64,000 nucleotides of DNA from contig NW_008246077.1 of NCBI RefSeq assembly GCF_000281045.1, forward strand, positions 343,689 through 407,688. The letters run 5' to 3'. The position numbers were made by a program, and so were the translations under genes. Source of the stretch: Saprolegnia diclina VS20 (taxonomy: Eukaryota; Oomycota; Saprolegniomycetes; Saprolegniales; Saprolegniaceae). Shown here one piece after another: positions 1 through 12,150 of this stretch (the stretch's first letter is position 1; each line of letters opens with the position of its first letter). The notes under the pieces are model-generated. The model saw nothing but the letters and a program-made list of their open reading frames with translations, had not been told where the DNA came from and did no database searches.

Positions 1-308
1 TCTCCACGTCTGCATGCGGCGGCGATTGCATAGAGTCGTGTCTGGTCACGGACAATCAAGTTGCTCGTGGCATTGATGCTGGCCAAGACCGATGGCTGCA
101 GTGGCATGGCGCGTGCCCATGTTTCCTTGATTCTTGGTCGAAATCCTCGCGTGCGATACCTCTGTGCCAGATCAGCTTACCACACCTCATCGCTGGCACC
201 AATTGGCTTGTTTGATTGGCAAACGATATATGTTGATATATACTCCACGACACAAGTGTATAGTCAAAATAACCTGTCTCAAGCACCGGACTAAGCATGA
301 CGTGGACC
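1..308. other. 3' flank of first gene, no gene seen
   Basis: This stretch lies downstream of the stop codon of the minus-strand membrane protein that ends at 309. Open frames on both strands are short and have no recognisable protein character. I see no RNA gene or repeat. Confidence 0.6.
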
Positions 309-2285
309 TTAGCTCACGCACGAGCCTTTGGTTGGTCGATATGATGTCGTTTTGCTCAGCGTCGTATTTGGTGGCGCCGGCTTGTATTGGTAGTTGTCGA
401 TCCACGCCACGACGCGCAGCGGTATAAGAGCGTGGGGCAACATCGATGGCACAAGATCGTAGACCGAAATGATGCTAATTGCACTGTTGACCGCTTGGAC
501 GCTCGCGTCGCGCGCACTGCCAGGCGTGTCCTTGGCAACTACAGCAATTTTATAGGTCACGGGTGCTTCCTTGACCATCGCGTGCCCGAGGAGCGCAATC
601 GTGCTTGGTTTGGCGAAGATCTTGGCGCCATATTTGATGCAGTCGTCTTCGTACAAGGGCAGCCCCGTCACATACGATGGCATGAACTGGGTTGCCAAGT
701 ATTCGTTTCGTGCAAAGTAGCGCATATCCAAAAGAAGACGGCGTTTCCGTAGCATCGGCACCAAAATACTGATCCCCAGCGACCCGAAGAGGCACGCGAG
801 CACCGTCGACTGCAAGAGCGATGCGGCTGTCTGCACCTCCAACGATGCAAACGCGCCAAGCGCTAACGCCTCGGATCGATTGCCAATGTTGGGCATGTAC
901 ACAGCTACATCCGACGCAACCGGGCGGCGCCACAACGGATTCTGGAGTGTCGCCGCCACGTCCTGGTATCCACAGCTGACAATGACACTCGAGAACAGCG
1001 TCCCAAGCATCAAAAGGGGCGACAAAATTCGAATCGCGCGGCCGCGACAGCACGGCGGAGTGGGCATCCGCTGGAGAACGAGGATGCAGCAGTAGATGGC
1101 AAAGACAGGGAGGCCACTCATCATGAGAACGGCAATGCAGTGCACGTTGAAGCGACCCGTCGTGTCCAAGTAGAGTCGCGTGACCTCGACATACGCAAGC
1201 GACGGAAGACGCACAAGCACCAGCAGCACCAGCGCGAGTCTTCGGCGCTCCAAGCCCGAGACAAAGTCAAACGTGAGCGCGGGATGGCGGTGCAACACGC
1301 CGTTCCAGCCAACAAGCGTGAGAAAAAAGTCGCCGTTGACCAAGTGCAAAATGGTCGGTACAAGAATGGCTTGGAGAATCGAAATCTCGAAGCTGCGCGC
1401 CACGGTATGCGAGCACGTCCAACCCACTTGCAGCGTTTTAGAAGAGGCCACGCCGGTAAACACTGGCTTCAGCGATGCTGATGTAGTATCGACGAGGACT
1501 TCAGCTACACAGCGATAGGTAAATTCATATCGTGGCCCGAGGGGGTGCGACACAAACGGCCACGTCGAGTGGTTGAAGTTCGAGCGCGACGCTGTCTGAC
1601 CATCGGGGGTGAAAAGCGTTTTGGTGACACTACCGGCCACCCTTGTCATGGCGCCCGACGAGTCGATGCGGGTTTCGATGGCGCTGTCTGCGCTGTCCAT
1701 GTAGCTCGAGAGTAAGAAGACGGGCGTTGAATTGTTCATCGCTGTCTCGAGGAGGGCAAGCCCGAGGACGGGCGATGCCACGGACGACGGAACGCACACA
1801 ACGGGCGGCGCCGATTGCAAAGAAAAAAGCAGCAAAATCGCACCAAACCCGGCGTTCGCGCCCATGACGCAGGTCGTGACGTGCATGGGCGTCGATGGCA
1901 GTTGTTGCACGAGTGTCTGTGCAATGCTGTGCATGGCACCGGTGATGGCTCGTGTTTGAGTACACGTCATTGCGTCAAAGCCGGCAGTAGTGAGAACGCA
2001 GTTGGCTTCGAGAAGCGACCAGTCGCGCGCAAAGGCTGGCAGCGAAGTGGTTAACTGTCGCTTCCAGAGGCCCGTCAAGTAGAGAACGCCGATCGACGAG
2101 ACAAAGAGTACTACGAGTAGAAACTCGGACGAGTTGAGCACGAGGCGGAGCAAGACCGTGCGTGGCGGCACTGTTGCGCTGCGCTCGATCGACTGCGCTT
2201 TCTCCGACTTGTCGGCCGAGTAGGTGCTGGAGCGGCGGGTGCGAACTCGGAGCAACATCGACGTCATGAGGCGCTGCAGCACCAT
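309..2285 (-). CDS. Polytopic membrane protein with large non-cytoplasmic loop
   Basis: Single-exon gene of 658 residues. The frame is open further upstream, but the first ATG is at 2285. Hydrophobic segments lie near residues 54-73, 303-325, 346-366, 379-404, 418-437 and 490-512. Between the first and second is a loop of about 230 residues with several cysteines and an NHSTW motif, which by layout is probably extracellular or lumenal. A tail of about 140 residues follows the last segment and ends TKGSCVS. The gene is paralogous over its full length to the minus-strand gene cut by the right edge (62084-64000), with the same hydrophobic pattern and the same C-terminal heptapeptide. The layout (one membrane pass, sensor-sized loop, membrane bundle) resembles a receptor, but I recognise no named family and assign no function. 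Confidence 0.85.
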   Translation of the reverse strand: MVLQRLMTSMLLRVRTRRSSTYSADKSEKAQSIERSATVPPRTVLLRLVLNSSEFLLVVLFVSSIGVLYLTGLWKRQLTTSLPAFARDWSLLEANCVLTTAGFDAMTCTQTRAITGAMHSIAQTLVQQLPSTPMHVTTCVMGANAGFGAILLLFSLQSAPPVVCVPSSVASPVLGLALLETAMNNSTPVFLLSSYMDSADSAIETRIDSSGAMTRVAGSVTKTLFTPDGQTASRSNFNHSTWPFVSHPLGPRYEFTYRCVAEVLVDTTSASLKPVFTGVASSKTLQVGWTCSHTVARSFEISILQAILVPTILHLVNGDFFLTLVGWNGVLHRHPALTFDFVSGLERRRLALVLLVLVRLPSLAYVEVTRLYLDTTGRFNVHCIAVLMMSGLPVFAIYCCILVLQRMPTPPCCRGRAIRILSPLLMLGTLFSSVIVSCGYQDVAATLQNPLWRRPVASDVAVYMPNIGNRSEALALGAFASLEVQTAASLLQSTVLACLFGSLGISILVPMLRKRRLLLDMRYFARNEYLATQFMPSYVTGLPLYEDDCIKYGAKIFAKPSTIALLGHAMVKEAPVTYKIAVVAKDTPGSARDASVQAVNSAISIISVYDLVPSMLPHALIPLRVVAWIDNYQYKPAPPNTTLSKTTSYRPTKGSCVS

Positions 2286-2563
2286 ACTTTGTCTAGCAAG
2301 GGTTGTGAAACGGCGGCTAAATACAACTAGACCAAAAGGTGCTGTCAAAAGACGCCCTTTAGAGGGTTTGTAGGACCCGTTTGTTCGCAGCTACGTCGAA
2401 TGAACTCACGAGCGAAGCATCCTGCAATGTAGCGTCACTTCGCAAGACGGCATTCCTCTTCAAGTTGATTTAAAACTCAAAACCAACTCGACGCCGCCCA
2501 GTGCCAGACGTCTTGTCGTGTCCATAGTAAGAAATACCGATTTCATTTTCAGGATTGACGATA

Positions 2564-4116
2564 CTAGATTGTGCTTGGTGGTCGTGTTTCTTCCGAGACG
2601 TCAACTCGGACGTGAACGCTGTACGCAAGACGATCTAGAGCCTCCTCGAGAGTCTTCATATGTGCTGTTGGACGGGCGAGCGACGGTGGTGCTGTGCTCA
2701 ATGGCAGCTCGCTCATCTTGGACGTCAGTAGCTCCTGGAGCGCTCTTAGCTCCGAGATTACGTGCACCTCGTCTGACGGGGGCGGTAGTGGGACCTTCGG
2801 GCCTTTTCGCTCGTGGGCCGACAGTAAGGCTTCGCGCAACGTGCAGAGCTTTTGCCACCGCTGGCGCCATGCGTTCGAGTCGCAGGACGACTCAACATCG
2901 GCTTGAACCAGCGCTGGGAGAACGTACTCGAGCTACATGCACTTTAGATGTTGCTGCGAACACCAACATAACATATACCGCCAGAGAGAGAAACCGACAC
3001 CGCGGCGGGTTCACGTGTTCGTAGAGTCGAGCCGCCACAAGACCAAGACCCGCATGAAAGGCGGCGAAACTACACTCGCCGCGTGGTCACTACACAGCAT
3101 ACTGGGGCGTGTGGAGTACCTGACCGAGTGGGACGACGTGCCCGTGTCGCTGCTCTGCGCGCACTACCAGCCTCATGTTTAAAGGAACGCGTCTGTGAAC
3201 TCGTGTTGCTACCCTCATTTGACGAAAGATGATGTCCACGTCGACAGTGGAGAGGTGGCGTGGATTGCCCGCCTAACGTTTGGTTTGCAAATGCAGCTGA
3301 CCAGATAGAAACCCTAACCTCGCAGAGTCCGAGATCGCGCAAGCAATGCACAAACGAGAGGTTGCTCATGCTAGAGTGACCTCGTGTGCAATAGAGTTGG
3401 AAGAGGCGCTAGCCATTTCTCTGGATCGTGTAACCAAGTGGATAGCTTGTACCTCGAGCTCCGGTGCGAGCTGTTCGACGTGGGCCAGTAGGTCCATATC
3501 TTCGGTGAACGAAACAGCCTCGTTTGTCGGGACTGCGTCGCGCTGCTTCTTGGCGTCGCAGAGACATTGTCCATTGTTCTACGTCAAAATACACAATGCG
3601 CCAAATCAAACAAAATGCAAAAAATACTTTAAACACGGCGCTGTTCTCGTCCATCCAGAGCAAAAGCAATCGGACCTTGTCGTTGTCGTCAGGATACTGG
3701 CCGTCCCACTCCTAAGATAAGAGATCACCTGGTGTTCGGGCTGTAGCAGAGACTTCGTACCGGCCCGGAGAAAATTAGCTGCGCCGCCTTCCCTAGCGCT
3801 GATAGAAATCCAACGTAGTCCATCTCGTTCTTCTGATTGCTGCGGCCGCGGGGTGTGTAGAGGCGCAACACTTGTGGCCGCGAGACCAAGTCCTATATCC
3901 AGTCATTAGACCACGCGTAGATAAATGTCGTGATACAGGGCAGATGCGGTAGCGTTGCAGGAGCTGGAGAAAGCCCTGGACGCTCAGCCGGTGCCCGGCA
4001 CGTTGGGCGTAGTGACGCGGCTGCGTCCGCGGGTTCACGCGCACTGTGCCGACGCCAATTGCATCCAGGAAGATGACCTGCAGCGCAACCGCGTACTCGT
4101 CCAGCACGTCGGCCAT
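2564..4116 (-). CDS. p25-alpha (TPPP)-like domain protein, nine exons
   Basis: Spliced gene of 391 residues. Exons in transcription order are 4116-3937, 3892-3761, 3711-3628, 3578-3453, 3408-3319, 3272-3213, 3163-3120, 3069-2979 and 2932-2564. The eight introns are 44-50 nt, all GT-AG, and every junction keeps frame. Residues about 175-260 match the p25-alpha pattern: an LFQLYC start, FVHCLRDLGL, then TVDVDIIF and a final FAAFHAGLGLVAARLY helix. This domain binds and bundles tubulin in TPPP proteins and is common in flagellated protists. The N-terminal 170 residues look helical, and the C-terminal exon (LEYVLPALVQ onward) has leucine-rich helices that could be coiled coil. A role at microtubules or the flagellum is inferred from the domain only. 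The exon structure is well supported; the domain name less so. Confidence 0.7.
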
Positions 4117-4657
4117 TTCGCTCAAGCGTCGCGGCGGTTGCACTTGCCTTTGAGATATGGTATCAATATTTCGAGTTGACCGCGCGTTGATTGGCTGTCT
4201 CACTCAAACAGTTGCGAGCATCACGAGCAAGGCAACGTCCGCTTGGCCCTGTGCACACGCAACACATTCAAAATTGGAAATTTATCTGATGTCCCAGTGT
4301 TCGCCCAGCCTCGAAAGCGCAGTACAACTGCGTGACTTCTTGTCATGAGCAGAGTTGGAGGCTTATTTCGACCTTTCTGTGACGATTGGACGCACCAGCC
4401 ATAAAGTTCTCAGCGTAGAATAACCACATTATCGTCGATTGCATCTTTCTCAATTGCCCTAGGTACATGTATGTCCATCTTGGATGTGGGAGAGCAGCTT
4501 TGTTCGTTTCGTTTGTTGCCTATCAAGCTCATGACGTGGCAGTCTCAGGGGTACGTTTCACAATCATAAAAATACGCATCGCTAAAAATACGCCACACGG
4601 GCGCACCCTGCTTGACCAGGTCGAAAACCGATTGCAACGTCACAAGCAGCTCGTAGA
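4117..4657. promoter_or_regulatory. 541-bp divergent intergenic region
   Basis: This region separates the p25-alpha-like gene (minus) from the calcyphosine-repeat gene (plus) and must hold both promoters. A CCAAT-type box (GATTGGCT read on plus, about 4189-4196) lies some 75 bp upstream of the minus-strand start. No convincing coding exon is seen. Confidence 0.5.
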
Positions 4658-7600
4658 ATGCCCAGCGTCACGGCGTCGCAGCGCTTCCAGAACGCGGGTC
4701 CGACGTCGCTCTCGCAGTGGCACTCGGTGCAGAACGCGTCGGCGTCCAGCGTGAATGCGTCGAGCATCGTGCTCTCGTTGCGCAAGCGCCTCGAGGCCAA
4801 CGGCGGCGTCTACGGCTTCACGTCCTTTCTGAGTACAATGAAGCAGTTTGGCGGGAGCACTCAAACGCTCTCGAAACCGCAGCTCAAGAAACTCTGCGCG
4901 GCCCACAATATTGCGATCTCAGACATTGTACGACAGACCCCGAGATGCATATCTCATCATGAACGCATTAGGAGGTGCGATCCCTCGTTCTCTATGTCGG
5001 TGACGACGACAACACGGCCGTGGCCTGTGCGGCACTGCGCGATCTACTTCTGGTACTGCCTCCACACCGCATGAAAGCTCATCAAACATAAATCAGGGAA
5101 AACTCGACGGGCCGCGCCTCGACCTCGTCACCAGCGCCTTTCAGCGCCTCGACAGCCGCGATAGAGGCTATGTCGCAGTCGAAGACGTCCTTCGATCGCA
5201 CGATGCCGGAATGCACCCGTCGCTTCTCTTTTCAAAAACCGCCAGCGCCAGCCAAGTGCAAAGTGACTTCACCAAAGCATTCACAATCCTCTGCCCGCTT
5301 TGCACGCTTGTGAGTCTAGCGCAATGGACCGAGTTCTTTCAATGCGTGAGCGCAACCATCGAGAAGAACGACTTTTTCGAGCTGCTCCTCACACGCGTCT
5401 GGCACGTCTTGCCGCCGAGCAACAACAGCAGCTTAAGCGAGATGGCCCGTGCGCAACCTGCCTCGACGACAGCAAACACACTCCTCTCGGACCTCTCGTC
5501 ACGCAACCTCTTGTCGACCGCGATGGACTTTAGCTCCAAATCCAAGACCTTCAACTACAATGGTGACGCGTCACTGGAAGCCACGAACAACAACAACAAC
5601 TATGGCAACAACAACAATATCAACAACATGGGCGCGTACCAATCAACGTCGAGCATTGACGTCTCAGCGGGCAAGGTCTCGCGCATGACGTCGCGCAACG
5701 CCACGCTCAATAGCGTGCAGACCGCTGCGTGCATGGCCCACGCGACGTCGGACCGCAACGGCCTCTTGCCCAAGCCCAAGGACATTAGCATCGGCACCAA
5801 GATGATTCTCGGGCGTCTCCGTGCGTCGCTCAAAGCTCGGGGCGCCTCGGGCATTGTCGGACTCTCGCGCAAATTTCGGCTCATGGACGAAGACGGCAAC
5901 GGGTCCATCGATTTGGCCGAGTTCAAACGCGCCATGCGTGACAGCGACGTCGACTGCAGCGACGCCGACTTGCGGCTGCTCTTTGATGCCTTTGACGCCG
6001 ATGACAGTCAGTCGATCGAGTTCAAGGAGTTTCTCAATGGCGTTCGTGAGCCCATGAACGCACGTCGCCTCGGGCTCGTGCACGCGGCGTTTCAAAAAGT
6101 ACGTATTTTCCATTTGCGATAGTGGAGGCTAAGAAATGATTGTTTAGCTCGATAAGAACGGCGACGGGGTCGTGGACCCGTCCGACATTGTCGGCACGTA
6201 CGACGCGAGCAAGCACCCGGATGTGATCGCAGGCAAGCGCACCCAAGACGACATCTTTCGCGAGTTCCTCGACACATTTGACGTCGACGTCAAGGACGGC
6301 AAGGTCTCGCGCGACGAGTGGGAGCACTACTACCACAACATCAGCGCGTGCATCGAGAGCGACGACTACTTTGAGCTCATGATGCGCAACGCATGGCAGC
6401 TCAGCGGCGGTGTGGGCTGGGCTGCGAGCTCGTTCGAGCAAAACGGATCGCGTGGCTGGCGGCCCGACGTCGAATCCAGTCAGGCGCCGCCCCCACCACT
6501 ACCGCTTCGGCGGTACGGCAATGCCAGCGCGGGTGCCACGTCGTGCCTCAACGTCGAGGCGCCATCGGCGCTGAAAAGCACGACGCCCGTCGACCTCCAG
6601 CACCCGCGTGAGCTCCGGCGCATTGTGAAGCGGCTCAAGACGACGCTCAAATCACGGGGTGCGCGCGGCTTTACGGGCTTGAGCCGGTCGTTTCGAATCA
6701 TGGACACGAACGGGTCGGGCACGCTCGACATGCAAGAGTTCCGCGCGGCGCTGGACCACTTGAGTGTGCACTTGAGCGCCAATGACGTGGTGACGCTCTT
6801 TGACTACTTTGACGCGGACGGCAGCGGCAGCATTAGCTTGACCGAGTTTTGCCGCGGCGTGCGCGACCCGATGAACGAGCGGCGCATGGTGTTTGTCCGC
6901 ATGGCGTTTGACCTTATGGACGTCGACAAGAACCACGTGATTACGGTCGAAGACGTCGTCCAGCGCTACGACGCCAAGAAGAACCCCGAGGTCATTGCCG
7001 GTCGCAAGACCGAGCGCGACGTGTACACTGAGTTTTTGGAAACGTTCGAGGCGTCGTCACGTGTCCACGACGGCCGCGTCACGCTCGACGAGTGGACCGA
7101 GTACTATGCCAACATCAGCGCGTCGATCGACGACGACGACTACTTTGAGTTGATGATGCGCAACGCGTGGCACATTTCGGGCGGGGTTGGGTGGTGCGCC
7201 AACTCGACCAACCGCCGCGTGCTAATCAACGACAATCAAGTCGTCGAGGTTGAAAACGACCTTGGACTCCACGACACTGCCGCCATTCACGCCCAGCTCG
7301 AGAAGAAGCTCGGAGCGAAAGCCAAGCTCTCGTTCTACGACGTTCTCGACCACTCGGTGCGCCCCGTCGAGCGCACCACGCGTCTCCGCAGCCAAAACAA
7401 CACGAGCAGCGGCGCCGCCAATTGCCTCTCCATGGGCCATGCAAGCGACATGCCGTCCAAAGCCTCGTCGACCAAGCCAAGCGTCAATGCCAGCATGGCG
7501 CCTGTCGGTGTCCAGCCCATATTGAGCCGGCTCAAAGAGCACCTCAAACTCCGGCCGTCGAACGGCTACATCTCGTTGCACCGCGCTTTTCGCCGCATGG

Positions 7601-8994
7601 ACACGGACGGTGACGGTCATCTGAGCATGCTAGCGTTCAAGCGAGCGTTGGCCAACTTTGAGATTTCAGAAGTCGACGCCCGCATTCTTTTCCACTACTT
7701 TGATGTGGACCACAGCGGGTCGGTCGAAGTGGCCGAATTCATCACGGGGCTCCGCGACCCGATGAACGAGCGCCGTCTTCGGTTCGTGCGCACTGCGTTC
7801 TCGCTCATGGACAAGGATGGGAATGGCCTCCTTGAGCCGGCCGACATTGTCGAGGCGTACGACGCGAGCAAGCATCCGGACGTCATTGCCGGTCGCAAGA
7901 CACCAGACATGGTGTTTCGCGAATTTCTCGATACGTTTGACGTCGACGGCATGCACAACGCAGTGATTACGCCGCTCATGTGGGAGCACTACTACGCCAA
8001 CATTAGCGCCGTCATCGACGACGACGACTACTTTGAGCTCATGATGCGCAACGCGTGGCATATTTCCGGGGGTGTCGGGTGGTGCGCCAACTCGACCAAC
8101 CGCCGCGTGCTTGTCAACGACACGGAAGTCGTCGAGCTGCAAAACGACCTCGGGCTCACGAGCGGCAACTTGCGGGCGCGCCTCGACCAGCAATTGCAGT
8201 CCAATATGAACTTGCCGGGTACGATCAAGACGCTCAATTCAGTCAACGTCACGGCGTGCCTCAACCATGTGGACGCGCTGCCACCAACGAAATCGGCGAG
8301 AACGAGCCCACCCAAGCGCATCTCGCTTCAAACCATGACGTCGACGCCAGCAAACACGACGCCAAATGCCTCTCGTGAGCTGTCACCTGACACGATCGAT
8401 GGGCTTTGGGGCGCACTGCGCCATGGGCTGCGTCGTCAAGGCAAACTCGTGATTGTGCAAACGCGCCGCGCTGTGCAGAGCGCGGGTAAGTCGATGACGC
8501 CGGACCAGCTCCAAAGCGCCCTCGCGGCCGCATCGCTTCCTGTGGCGCTACCCATTGTGCACGCGCTCATTTCGGACCTTCGGTCGCGCAATGGCAAGCA
8601 CAACAAGTGGGACGCGGGCGATGTCGCGACACCAAAAGCCCCGACGGCAGCTGTCTGGAACCAGTTGAGTCCCCCGGTGGACGGCAGCGTCTTGCGCATG
8701 GCCAAGCGCATCTTTGCGCAGCTTCAAGTCGACGGGAAGGGCGATGTGACGCCGCTCCTGCTTGCGCGAGCGTACGACGCACCAAGCCACCCGGACGTGG
8801 TCTTGGGCTTGGCGAAGGCCGACGACAAGTTTAAAGAGTTTGCTGCGTGCTTTGACGTGGATGCGACGGGCCACATTTCGTTCCAGAGCATTGAGACGTA
8901 CTGCAGCGACCTCCTCGCACACGTTGGTGACGCCGCCCACTGCCTCCAGATCCTCCGCGACTCGTTCCATGTCGATATTCCGCCGTCTTTGTAG
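4658..8994 (+). CDS. Multi-module calcyphosine-like EF-hand calcium-binding protein
   Basis: Spliced gene of 1399 residues. Exons are 4658-4927, 4972-5052, 5097-6098 and 6148-8994, with introns of 44, 44 and 49 nt. It contains repeated calcyphosine modules: paired EF-hand loops, then a YDASKHPDVIAG segment, FREFLDTFDV, and a closing DDYFELMMRNAWHISGGVGW block. Canonical loops lie near residues 381 (DEDGNGSIDLAEF), 417, 453, 636, 673, 710, 935, 970 and 1005. A degenerate module precedes the first good one (about 120-220) and another ends the protein (about 1300-1399), giving five in all. An Asn-rich linker (about 280-295) comes from AAC/CAA codons. The likely role is calcium sensing or buffering; calcyphosines are cytosolic, often ciliary, EF-hand proteins. 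A specific target cannot be inferred. Confidence 0.92.
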
Positions 8995-9040
8995 ATTCCA
9001 TTCGATTTGCATCCGTAATCGCGCGAAAAAACTAGTTTGA

Positions 9041-9662
9041 ATGATGGCGACCTACGCACTCAGTTCTGTGTGCCACAACGATCCCCGAAACCGGCTTGTC
9101 TCGGTTGTCTGCTCGATGGCGTCGAGCGGATTTTTGAGCCCAAAGCTCGACGTGCTTCAAGTTGCACTCCACGCTCCAACGACAGACCGTTACTAATGAC
9201 GTGGCACGCTCAGCGCTCAACTACATGCTGCGCACAGCCTCGTAGCGGGCCTCCACATGTCGATGGCACGCCGCCATGTCAATGTCATTGTGTGTGGCCG
9301 CAAAGTGCATGGTGCGGATTATGAATTGGCCACGCTTGACGAAGGGCGCGATGGCGCTCGACGACGCAATGAACGCGACGCTGCAACAGCTCGTCGACGA
9401 CAAAGTACTCGTCGGCGACACGCGGGCCGATGTCGCCCGCCTCTATGCGTTTAGTCCAGGCTACGCGTGCATGGCGCCAACCAACCAGGACACGCCGTCG
9501 ATGTTTCTCGCACATGGTCTCGCCAAGCGCTATACGCCCAAGGGCGTCGACCAGTTTGCAAAGTATGGCGCGCACGTGCTGCAGCAACGCACACGCCCGT
9601 ACAACGTTGTAGCGTACTCAAACGCGCGTCTCTTTCCCGAATGGCAGTTTGACTACGCATGA
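9041..9662 (+). CDS. Orphan hypothetical protein, provisional three-exon model
   Basis: The best-supported part is the last exon, 9345-9662, an open frame from MALDDAMNATLQQL to PEWQFDYA with ordinary amino-acid content. Upstream, an ATG at 9041 opens a 49-codon frame (MMATYALSSVCHNDP...). Joining 9041-9188, 9246-9304 and 9345-9662 through GT-AG introns of 57 and 40 nt keeps frame and gives 174 residues. The second intron is the weak point. If it is wrong, translation could start at 9276 or at 9351 (103 residues). I recognise no domain. It lies on the same strand as the calcyphosine gene, only 46 bp downstream. Confidence 0.45.
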
Positions 9663-10360
9663 CGACTTCTGTGTCCTTTGCGTTGATGTGTCGTTTCGTG
9701 ACGTTCTTCCTTTCCGATCCGCCATGTTGAAGTTGCAGGTCTCGAGCGGAGCGTGCCACGTCATCTGTAACGGCAGGCAAGACGATTATCTCCTCGACTA
9801 TTTAGACTGTCGGGGCAAGAAGACTCAAGGAACTTCGAAAGAATGATCGTGTGACGCATTGCATTTCGGCGCCAACGAGCTCGGCAAGCATCCTTGACCA
9901 AGGACGAGCGCGGACGACCTTTTCTCGAGAGCTCTGCGAAGCCATACCATTGCTCAAGGGCACGCCCAACGACATTCTGCCCGCGGTACTCAGCGGCCGT
10001 GTAGTCGGCAAGGAAGTAAACCAGACACTAATATTCCCAAACCAACCTAAACATGCTCTTTGCCACGAATCTAAATTGAAATGACGTGAAACACACCAAT
10101 GTGGTGGTTTCCTCGGTCGCTTCGTTTCGGCCAATTGAATATTCCCGTGAACACGAGCGTTTCACAGTGGATCCCTGCGCGGCGATTGGTTCCCGGTTCA
10201 CAAGAATTCGCATACATAAGTTCATGTACCCTCCAAGTAGCCACATGCCGTCGCGTGGCGATCATCAACTCTACTTTTCTAAGCGAAATATCCCAAATCC
10301 TCGGAACCTGCCTCGAGCCTCGAGGATTACCACAGTCGCGATCAATCGAGTACCAGCAGC
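9663..10360. other. Intergenic region upstream of NAGS
   Basis: About 700 bp with no gene I can support. The plus-strand frame around 9851-10040 reads protein-like for some 55 codons but has no start context, partner exon or family. A CCAAT-type box (GGCGATTGGT, 10181-10190) lies about 170 bp upstream of the NAGS start. Confidence 0.4.
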
Positions 10361-12075
10361 ATGTTGCGCCGCCTTCTGCCCCGTCCTCTTGCCGGCCGGC
10401 GCCTCTACTCGAAGCACCTCGGCGTGCTGCCCGAGGTCCCGCCCGAGTGCCTCCAGGCGCGCTCGCCGACACTGGACGTGCCGCCGATGCTGCACTCGTT
10501 CACGGAGATGTTCCGCAGCATGTCGCCGTACATCAACGTCCACCGGGGCACGAAAGTCGTCATCCACCTCTGCGGCGCGCTTCTGGCCTCGCCCAACTTT
10601 GCCGCGACGATGCAAGACATTGCGCTTCTCAATTCGTTTGGTATTCAAATCGTGCTCGTCGCCGGCGCCCGACACCAGATTGACGACCGTCTCGCAGCGC
10701 GTGGGATCGACAATATCGTGCACAAGGGCTGGCGCGTCACAGACCCGGACGTCTTGACTGTCGCCATGGAAGCCGCGGGGTGCGTCATCAATGTGTGACC
10801 GACAGACTACCTGACATGATGCAGGTCGGTCCGGTTCCAGATCGAGTCGGCGCTTGGCCGAGGCATTGTCAACGCGCCGGGCGACAAACAAGCCATCAAC
10901 ATTGCGAGCGGCAACTACGTCTTGTCCCAGCCGCTCGGCGTTCGCGGCGGCGTCGACTACAAGGTACACGCCTGCCTTTTCCAGCGCGAAACTCACAAAC
11001 CGGCCTAGTACACGGGCGAGGTGCGCCGCGTGAACGAGCCCAAGATGGTCAAGGCGCTCGACAGCGGCGACATTGTACTCCTCTCCAACATTGCCTACAG
11101 TGCAAGCGGCGAGGTCTTCAACTGCTCGTCCGAGCAGATCGCCGCCAAGTGTGCGATGCAGCTCCAATGCGACAAGCTCATCTTCATGCACGACGGAGAA
11201 GAGCTTGTCGACGTTCGCACGCAAAAGGTCGTGCAATCGCTATTGTTGCGTCAAGCCCAGCAGTACCTCGAGCTCACCGCAAGCGACAAGAGGTGCATCG
11301 ATCCCAAACCTATCCAAGTATCCAATACGATTTTGGATAGTGTGAGCCCCAATTTTCGCCTCTACTTGCGCTACGCGATGAAGGCGTGCATGGGCGGCGT
11401 CAAGCGCGCGCACCTCGTGAGCCGCCACCGCAACGGCGCGCTTCTGCAAGAGCTCTTTTCTCGGGACGGCGACGGCCTCATGCTCTCGCGGGACCTCTAC
11501 GAAGGCGTGCGCATGGCCAAGACCAGTGACATTCGCAGTACGCCTTCCTTCCTGCACCTGCGTTCATCTCCATGATCATGCAGGTATCATGCGGCTCATC
11601 CAGCCGCTGCTCGACCAAGACATCCTTGTCTCGCGCACGCAAGAGCAGATCGAGAGCAACGTGCACATGTTTACGATCGTCGAGCGCGACGGCGCCATCA
11701 TCGCCTGCGCCGCGCTGCAGCCATATGAAAACAACTTTGCAGAAATGAACTGCGTTGCAGTCGACCCGGCCTACCGCAAGCTCGGCAAGGTAGGCGACGC
11801 ATCGGGACGAGGACGATGCTGACCATTCGTAGGGCAATGCGCTGCTCGGCTACATTCTCCGCAAGTCGCAGGCCATGGGCGTCAAGACCCTCTTTGTGCT
11901 CACGACGCGCACGTCGCACTGGTTCATGGAGCGCGGGTTTGTCGAGGCGCAGGTCGAGGACCTCCCGCCGTCCAAGCAAGCGAGCATCAACCGCTCCCGG
12001 CAGTCCAAGGTGTACACGATGGACATTAGCGGCTCGCGCGCTGTCGAAGAGAAGGAGCTGCTCCTGCGGCTCTAA
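10361..12075 (+). CDS. NAGS: N-acetylglutamate synthase, mitochondrial (AAK + NAT domains)
   Basis: Spliced gene of 511 residues. Exons are 10361-10779, 10825-10963, 11009-11537, 11584-11789 and 11833-12075, with introns of 43-46 nt. It transfers acetyl from acetyl-CoA to glutamate, the first step of arginine synthesis. The N-terminus (MLRRLLPRPLAGRRLYS) is basic and lacks acids, as in a mitochondrial presequence. An amino-acid-kinase fold follows (GTKVVIHLCGALL, then FGIQIVLVAGARHQID, and the substrate loop PLGVRGGVDY; later DIVLLSNIAYSASGE). The C-terminal GNAT domain shows MNCVAVDPAYRKLGKGNALLGYI, interrupted by the last intron after the GK, and HWFMERGF. The architecture is the argA/NAGS type rather than acetylglutamate kinase alone. 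The gene is convergent with TIM10 at 75 bp. Confidence 0.9.
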
Positions 12076-12150
12076 TAGACCACGCATATTACGTCTTTGT
12101 CGCTGTGATGGAGCCTCGATATACAGGTGGCGAGGTGTGTATTACGGTGT

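Noticed and set aside
2286-2391. Upstream extension of the first membrane protein to near 2391
   Set aside because: The frame is open, but no ATG occurs before 2285; a non-ATG start is not expected here.
5590-5632. AAC/CAA-rich tract as a microsatellite
   Set aside because: It is in frame and codes for an Asn-rich linker of the calcyphosine-repeat protein, so it is described there.
10271-11236. Open frame of more than 300 codons on the minus strand
   Set aside because: It lies opposite NAGS, whose kinase-domain text is unmistakable; the antisense text is Arg/Ala/Val-rich with no domain.
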